The position numbers and the translations under genes are program-made. A stretch of 64,000 bases of DNA from Acidobacteriaceae bacterium UBA1307 (lineage in GTDB: Bacteria > Acidobacteriota > Terriglobia > Terriglobales > Acidobacteriaceae), in contig DBTV01000011.1 in the NCBI GenBank assembly GCA_002307235.1, positions 532-64,531 on the forward strand, read 5' to 3'. Below are positions 59,874-64,000 of the stretch, in pieces. The notes below the pieces were generated by a model. That model had not been told where the DNA came from, did no database searches, and worked only from the letters and a program-made list of their open reading frames with translations. How positions within the stretch are numbered: position 1 is the stretch's first letter; the number at the start of each line of letters is the position of its first letter.

Positions 59874-59911
59874 AAAGCCCCTGCTCCGGAAGGTTCGGCG
59901 CAGGGGCTTTT
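59874..59911 (+). terminator. Terminator of apt
   Basis: AAAGCCCCTG (59874-59883) pairs with CAGGGGCTTT (59901-59910) around a loop that itself can pair (CTCCGGAAGG); T run at the end. Confidence 0.82.
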
Positions 59912-59929
59912 AGGCTGATGCAAAGCGGT

Positions 59930-60096
59930 GTTTTGAAAGGGCACGGATTCATCCGTGCCATCGATGGCATAAAAAAGAATGGGCTTCAGCCCCTGAGAGG
60001 GCGGCGGAAAGTAAGCTCTAAACATCTCTCCGCGCCTAAAGGCGCAATCTCTTTGTGTTCTCGTTTGGCCCGGCTGAAGCCGGACCCTTTCAAAAC
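59930..60096. repeat. Composite REP element (~167 bp) with 12-bp terminal inverted repeats, copy 2
   Basis: Starts GTTTTGAAAGGG (59930-59941) and ends with the inverse CCCTTTCAAAAC (60085-60096). The same hairpins in the same order as in 9327-9498: GGCACGGAT/ATCCGTGCC, GGGCT/AGCCC (in GGGCTTCAGCCCC), CGCCT/AGGCG and GGCCCGGCT/AGCCGGAC(C). Fills most of the 304-bp gap between apt and the response regulator. Confidence 0.88.
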
Positions 60097-60145
60097 CAAT
60101 GTGCAGATTAGTTTTTGCCGCAGACAGGAAAGCCTCTGCGCTGCA

Positions 60146-60901
60146 TTACTCCGGGGTCTGCGCCGTTTCCACAATCTGTTCGGCCGGATCGTCCTGGAAG
60201 CTCTGCGCATCGGCAAAGCGGTAGCCGACGTAGACATCGGTGAGCAGGTAGATCGGGCTTGAGGCGTCGTCTTCGATCTTTTTGCGCAACTGGCGGACGA
60301 AGGTGCGAAGGTACTCGACCTCTTCGCGACAATCGCCACCCCAGACGGCGGTCAACAGCTTGGCATAGGTCACGACGCGGCCGGCACGGCTCATCAGGCA
60401 GTGCAGAATGTCGAACTCCTTGCGCGTCAGGTGGACCTGTTCGCCGCGTTTGGTCACGGTGCGCTTGACCGGGTCGAGCAGAATTTCGCCAATGGCGATC
60501 GGTGCATCCTCGGCACGCTCGGGGGCGCGGACGCGACGGACGGCGGTGCGAATGCGGGCGATCAGCTCGCGCATGCTGAAGGGCTTGGTCACGTAATCGT
60601 CGGCTCCCTGATCGAGCGCCGCCACCTTATCCTCTTCCTGATCGCGCACGGTCAGCATCAGCACCGGCAGCCGCGGCGCAAAGCTGCGAATCCGCTTCAG
60701 CGTCTCGATGCCACCGATGCCGGGCATATTCATGTCGAGCAGAACCGCATCGTAACCGCCGGCGCGCAGCAACTGCAGCGCCTCTTCTCCGCGCGAGGCC
60801 TCGGCTACCTGAAAGCCGAGTTCGAGCAGCGGAGGCCGCAAGGCTCTGCGGATAGCGGATTCATCGTCAACAACCAAAATACGGATTGCGGTCGCGTTCA
60901 T
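60146..60901 (-). CDS. OmpR-family response regulator, KdpE-like
   Basis: A 251-residue response regulator. Receiver domain with phosphoacceptor D56 in YDAVLLDMNMPGIGG, acidic pocket VVDDE and K106 in DDYVTKPFSMRELIARIRT; the winged helix is ARSGRVVTYAKLLTAVWGGDCREEVEYLRTFVRQLRKKIEDD-like (SRAGRVVTYAKLLTAVWG). The layout and the WGGDCREEVEYLRTFVRQLRKKIE stretch closely follow KdpE, regulator of potassium uptake. A 20-residue acidic C-terminal tail is extra. It overlaps the kinase gene by 4 bp. kdp transport genes are not in the window; the porin gene beyond the kinase may be a target. Confidence 0.88.
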   Translation of the reverse strand: MNATAIRILVVDDESAIRRALRPPLLELGFQVAEASRGEEALQLLRAGGYDAVLLDMNMPGIGGIETLKRIRSFAPRLPVLMLTVRDQEEDKVAALDQGADDYVTKPFSMRELIARIRTAVRRVRAPERAEDAPIAIGEILLDPVKRTVTKRGEQVHLTRKEFDILHCLMSRAGRVVTYAKLLTAVWGGDCREEVEYLRTFVRQLRKKIEDDASSPIYLLTDVYVGYRFADAQSFQDDPAEQIVETAQTPE

Positions 60902-62403
60902 TGCGCATTTCCTTTCTGCACGGAGTCTGGAATCGACGCGAAGAACGTCGTCCCCTCCTGCTCATCACTGGTCACCCAAACAAAGCCGCCATGCAGCAGT
61001 GCCACGCGCTTGGCGACCGAAAGCCCGATTCCCGTTCCCGAGGCGCGGTTGGCCAGAGCCCCCGACCGATAATAGCGGTCGAAGATCCGTTCGCGGTCGG
61101 CCATGGGAATCTCTGGTCCAAAACTGTGTACGGACAGGATAACCTCTCGCTTGGCCCTCTCGGCCCGGATGGTGATTGTCGTCCCGTAGATTGAGTATTT
61201 ACAGGCGTTGTCAATGTACTGCGTCAGCAGCATCATGATCAACTGCCGGTCGCAGTGCATCACCATCTCATCGTCGTCGAGCACGACGGCGGTCTTCATG
61301 CTGGCCAGCCGCTCATGCACGCCAGCCATCGCCTCTTCAATCAGCGCGCCGACGCCGACCGGCGAAGCGTTGATGCGCACCTCGCTGCCATCGAGCCGCG
61401 CCGTCGTCAGCAGGCGCGTCGTCAACTCGTTCAGCACGCTGGTCTGCTCATCGATCAGACTCACCAGATCGGCCTGCCCCACGGAGAGCTTGCCCATCTC
61501 GGCCAACCCGGTCGAGGCCGCGCGAATCGCCGTCAGCGGCGTCTTGTAGGCGTGCGCCAGGCTGTCGAGCACGGTCGCGCGCAACTGCTCGGTTCGCCGC
61601 TCGGTCTCGATGCGGCTCTCGTTGGCAAAGGCCCGGTAGCGGTCGAAGGTCATTGCCAGCAGCGAGGCAATGGCGTTGTTGGTCATCGGGCTGGTTTCGC
61701 CGCGCACCACAAAGCTGCCTACGGGCACGGCACCGAGCCGCACCACGCGCCGGCCCATTCCCGTCTCCTCGTCATCGTCGCTGGTCTCGAAGTAATAGAC
61801 GTTCTGCGCCATCTCCTGCGGGTCCACATTCCAGTAGCCGGCCTGATAGACCTTGTGCAGATCGGCGTCGAAGACCGCCACGGCCTCGACGGCAAAGATG
61901 TCGTGGATCAGATCGGCAAGCTGCATGCCGGGCTCGACGTGCAGATTCAACTGCAGGGTCTGGCGGGTGAACTCGTAAAGATCGCGCATCTGCTCGCCAC
62001 GCAACTCGATCTCATGCGCATTCTCTCCTACCCGCGCCGAAAGCCGGCTGATGGTCAAGGCCACCAGCACAAACGAGGCCAGCGTGATGATGTAGACCGG
62101 GTCGGCGGCCAGCTTCAGCTCCGGCTGGCGGCTGATGAAGATGCAGTGCACCACCACCGCCGACAGCGAAACCGCCAGCGCCTGCCAGAAACCGCACCAC
62201 AGCGCCGTCGGCACCACGATCAGCATATACAGCAGAAAGGCCACCGGCATCAGCCAGCCCAGCCAATGAGCCAAGCTCGCGACCAGAATCACCGCCAGAA
62301 TGCCCAGCGTGCACTCGAGCGAAAACAGCAAGATCTTCATTCCCGACTTGTATCGAACCCGACTTTGAATCGCGTTTTGAACCGGCGTGTACGCGGCAGA
62401 CAA
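60898..62403 (-). CDS. Sensor histidine kinase, KdpD C-terminal type (DUF4118), lacking the KdpD N-terminal domain
   Basis: A 501-residue membrane kinase. Four membrane segments (~30-50, 52-68, 72-90, 102-120) form a DUF4118 module, followed by a GAF-like domain (~145-260), a dimerisation domain with phosphoacceptor H284 in LDSLAHAYKTPLTAIRAAS, and an ATPase domain (YIDNACKYSIYGTTITIRA; SGTGIGLSVAKRVALLHGG). Full KdpD is ~890 residues with an N-terminal KdpD/USP region; that half is missing here. The ATG at 62403 opens MSAAYTPVQN. Cognate regulator directly downstream. It probably senses envelope or ion conditions; the signal is unknown. Confidence 0.88.
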   Translation of the reverse strand: MSAAYTPVQNAIQSRVRYKSGMKILLFSLECTLGILAVILVASLAHWLGWLMPVAFLLYMLIVVPTALWCGFWQALAVSLSAVVVHCIFISRQPELKLAADPVYIITLASFVLVALTISRLSARVGENAHEIELRGEQMRDLYEFTRQTLQLNLHVEPGMQLADLIHDIFAVEAVAVFDADLHKVYQAGYWNVDPQEMAQNVYYFETSDDDEETGMGRRVVRLGAVPVGSFVVRGETSPMTNNAIASLLAMTFDRYRAFANESRIETERRTEQLRATVLDSLAHAYKTPLTAIRAASTGLAEMGKLSVGQADLVSLIDEQTSVLNELTTRLLTTARLDGSEVRINASPVGVGALIEEAMAGVHERLASMKTAVVLDDDEMVMHCDRQLIMMLLTQYIDNACKYSIYGTTITIRAERAKREVILSVHSFGPEIPMADRERIFDRYYRSGALANRASGTGIGLSVAKRVALLHGGFVWVTSDEQEGTTFFASIPDSVQKGNAQ

Positions 62404-62943
62404 GATTGCTCCTCTCGATATTCTTCATATTTTTGCATGCCGGGGCGGAAAAGCATGCGCGATTCTGTGTGACAGGCTGAAACCCTCTGGCTCTGAACTT
62501 AAACATACCGCGATAAATCGAACTGCCTTTTTGATCAATCCATAATCAGATGATCACTTTCTTATCTTCTCCTTACTACTTACTTATGTTTGCCTGATAC
62601 TTATATAAACCTTATATCACCATCGAGAGAAAAAATGTGAAGTCTATTTTGTATATCGTTCTAAATAAACAGAATACATTTGCGATAAAAAGATAGATTC
62701 TGTTCCACAAAAAAACTTTTACATCTTCATAAGTTCCTTATGGACCATTTCGCATAAGTAGTAATAATTCATGCAGCAGACAGATCGAACAATGGGTACC
62801 CTGAAACAAGTCGGGCCTACTTATTTGTTCTTTGACCAGCAGGCGAAGTCGCAGAACGTGTCGCGAAGGCATGGTTGCATATTCTGCAAGCATGCTCTGA
62901 CCTGTACGCGGAACAGACGTCACTCTCGGGAGGATTCTTGTCG
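62404..62943. other. AT-rich divergent intergenic region
   Basis: 540 bp between the kinase and porin genes, conspicuously AT-rich from ~62500 to 62740. It should hold both divergent promoters and operators for the response regulator. Candidate half-sites such as TTCTAAATAAACAGAA (~62660) are visible, but I cannot assign them. No coding sequence is supported. Confidence 0.55.
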
Positions 62944-64000
62944 ATGCATAAGAAATGGAATCACTTAAACAGAATTTTTGCCGCAGCAGCCTTTGGAACT
63001 GCACTCGTGGCACAGGCACAGACGCCCTCGGCTCCGGCAACGCCGGAGGCAGCTCCGGCGGCTCCCGCAGCGCCCACATGGAGCGTGGGCCCGCTCGACA
63101 TCAGCGGCTTTATCGACGCCTATTACAGCTATAACGCCAACACACCCAGCAATCAGTCGGCCGCGGGAAGATATAACCAGCTTTATAACTTCAATGACCA
63201 GACCAACCAGTTTGCGCTGAATGCCGCCAAGCTGACCCTGAGCCACGACCCGGACCCGGTGGGCGTTCATATCGATTTTCTCTATGGCCGCACCGATGTA
63301 CAGATGAATGGCACGTCGAGCTCCGACAACAGCTCAACCAAATACATTGAGCAGGCTTTTATCAGCTTGAAGCCGCCCAAGGCGAAGGGTTTCGAGGCGG
63401 ACCTGGGCAAATTTACGACCTCGGCTGGCGCGGAAGTTGTTGAGACAAAAGATAATTGGAACTATTCCCGCTCACTGCTCTACGCACACGCCGTTCCCTA
63501 TGCGCACATCGGCCTGCGCACCTCGTTGCCGGTCTCGAAGACCGAGACCCTCGGTTTTCAACTCGTCAACGGACTGACGACTACGACCAAAAACAATGGT
63601 GGCGTCACGGTTGGGCTGACCAGCGCCTACGTCAAGCCGAAGTACACCTGGAATGCGAACTACTATGTGGGCCCGCAGAATTTTGGCACGCAGAGAGGCT
63701 ATGAAAATCTCTTCGATACGACCCTGCTACTAACTCCGAGCGCTAAGTTCAACGCCTATATTAACTATGATTACGGCCAGAACCGAGACCACACGTACAC
63801 GTCGGGGGGCACGACCTTGGGCGATACGGTGCTGAACCACTGGCAGGGCGCGGCGCTGGCCTTGCGCGAGCAGGTCACCGCGCAGGACGCACTCGCCGGA
63901 CGCTACGAGTTCTACTACGACCCGCAGGGCTTTACAACCGCAAGCGCCAGCCAGGCCAGCAAAGGCGTTACACATCGCCAGCAGTTTCAAGAATATACGC
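62944..64000 (+). CDS. Outer-membrane beta-barrel porin (BBP2/DUF1597-like), partial
   Basis: The first ~352 residues of an exported beta-barrel protein, cut by the window edge. Signal peptide NRIFAAAAFGTALVAQAQ, an Ala/Pro-rich linker, then alternating barrel strands beginning LDISGFIDAYYSYNAN with FNDQTNQFALNAAKLTLSHDPDPVGVHIDFLYG and VEQAFISLKPP-like IEQAFISLKPPKAKGFEADLGKFTTSAGAEVVETKDNWNYSRSLLYAHAVPYAHIGLR, typical of the OmpL-like BBP2 porins. GGGAGG lies 10 bp before the ATG at 62944. It is divergent from the KdpDE-like system, which may regulate it. Substrate unknown. Confidence 0.85.
   Translation, partial: MHKKWNHLNRIFAAAAFGTALVAQAQTPSAPATPEAAPAAPAAPTWSVGPLDISGFIDAYYSYNANTPSNQSAAGRYNQLYNFNDQTNQFALNAAKLTLSHDPDPVGVHIDFLYGRTDVQMNGTSSSDNSSTKYIEQAFISLKPPKAKGFEADLGKFTTSAGAEVVETKDNWNYSRSLLYAHAVPYAHIGLRTSLPVSKTETLGFQLVNGLTTTTKNNGGVTVGLTSAYVKPKYTWNANYYVGPQNFGTQRGYENLFDTTLLLTPSAKFNAYINYDYGQNRDHTYTSGGTTLGDTVLNHWQGAALALREQVTAQDALAGRYEFYYDPQGFTTASASQASKGVTHRQQFQEYT

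Noticed and set aside
62404..62943. Replication origin in the AT-rich region
   Set aside because: No DnaA-box cluster, dnaA, gidA or parAB nearby; the position between divergent regulatory and porin genes explains the AT richness better.

Overview
The window is a contiguous, gene-dense, high-GC bacterial chromosome segment of ordinary housekeeping character. The combination of two TIGR03435-type secreted proteins, an Oar-like TonB-dependent receptor with an N-terminal carboxypeptidase-regulatory domain, DUF5666 repeats, coproheme decarboxylase (HemQ) and many TAT/Sec-exported proteins points to a soil acidobacterium, most likely family Acidobacteriaceae (Terriglobales). This is an inference from gene content; no 16S or tRNA gene is present.

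Layout. 1-3.4 kb: carB (cut by the window edge) and carA on the minus strand, split by a REP-associated tyrosine transposase (RAYT) that lies between identical palindromes; then lepB. 3.5-9.3 kb: a serine beta-lactamase-fold hydrolase, murQ, a secreted beta-propeller protein and a LolC/E-type permease. 9.3-10.1 kb: a nest of REP-like palindromes and an AT-rich orphan gene. 10.1-14.2 kb: HAD phosphatase, lytic transglycosylase, flippase-like membrane protein, TAT-exported glycosidase. 14.2-20 kb: DUF502 protein, a tail-anchored coiled-coil protein, an orphan GvpL/F protein, inositol-phosphate synthase, DedA and hemQ. 20-27 kb: TIGR03435 pair, nth, GNAT, scpB, a RelB/ParE toxin-antitoxin pair, a tyrosine recombinase divergent from an HTH-scpA operon across a dif-like palindrome. 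27-31 kb: hemX-hemA-hemC-hemD. 31-38 kb: mutS, nagZ-anmK and an oligopeptide-binding lipoprotein. 38-42.4 kb: DUF5666 protein plus TonB-dependent receptor. 42.5-49 kb: beta-mannosidase with divergent LacI regulator, two glycosyltransferases, a zinc-ribbon protein. 49.5-54 kb: OsmC, pgsA, gdhA, a secreted protein, trpE. 55-57 kb: a tandem pair of Ser-rich proteins with a repeated AQSAL-type motif. 57-64 kb: FecR-like protein, trpG, acylphosphatase, apt, a KdpDE-like two-component system and the start of an outer-membrane porin.

How the genes fit together. Cell-wall recycling is the clearest theme: lytic transglycosylase, NagZ, AnmK and MurQ together make a complete route from anhydro-muropeptides to GlcNAc-6-phosphate, held in separate cassettes. 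Heme synthesis is represented by HemA/C/D with a HemX-like membrane partner and, 7 kb away, HemQ. Chromosome maintenance is represented by ScpA, ScpB, MutS and Nth.

The most interesting non-genic content is a set of dispersed palindromic repeats in at least four families, including two copies of a composite element of about 170 bp with 12-bp terminal inverted repeats; the RAYT is a natural candidate to mobilise them. The best candidates for undescribed biology are (i) this RAYT/REP system and its incorporation into coding sequence at two places, (ii) a tyrosine recombinase with a dif-like palindrome beside a kleisin (ScpA) operon, and (iii) the paralogous AQSAL-repeat proteins. No CRISPR array, rRNA, tRNA or recognisable riboswitch was seen.
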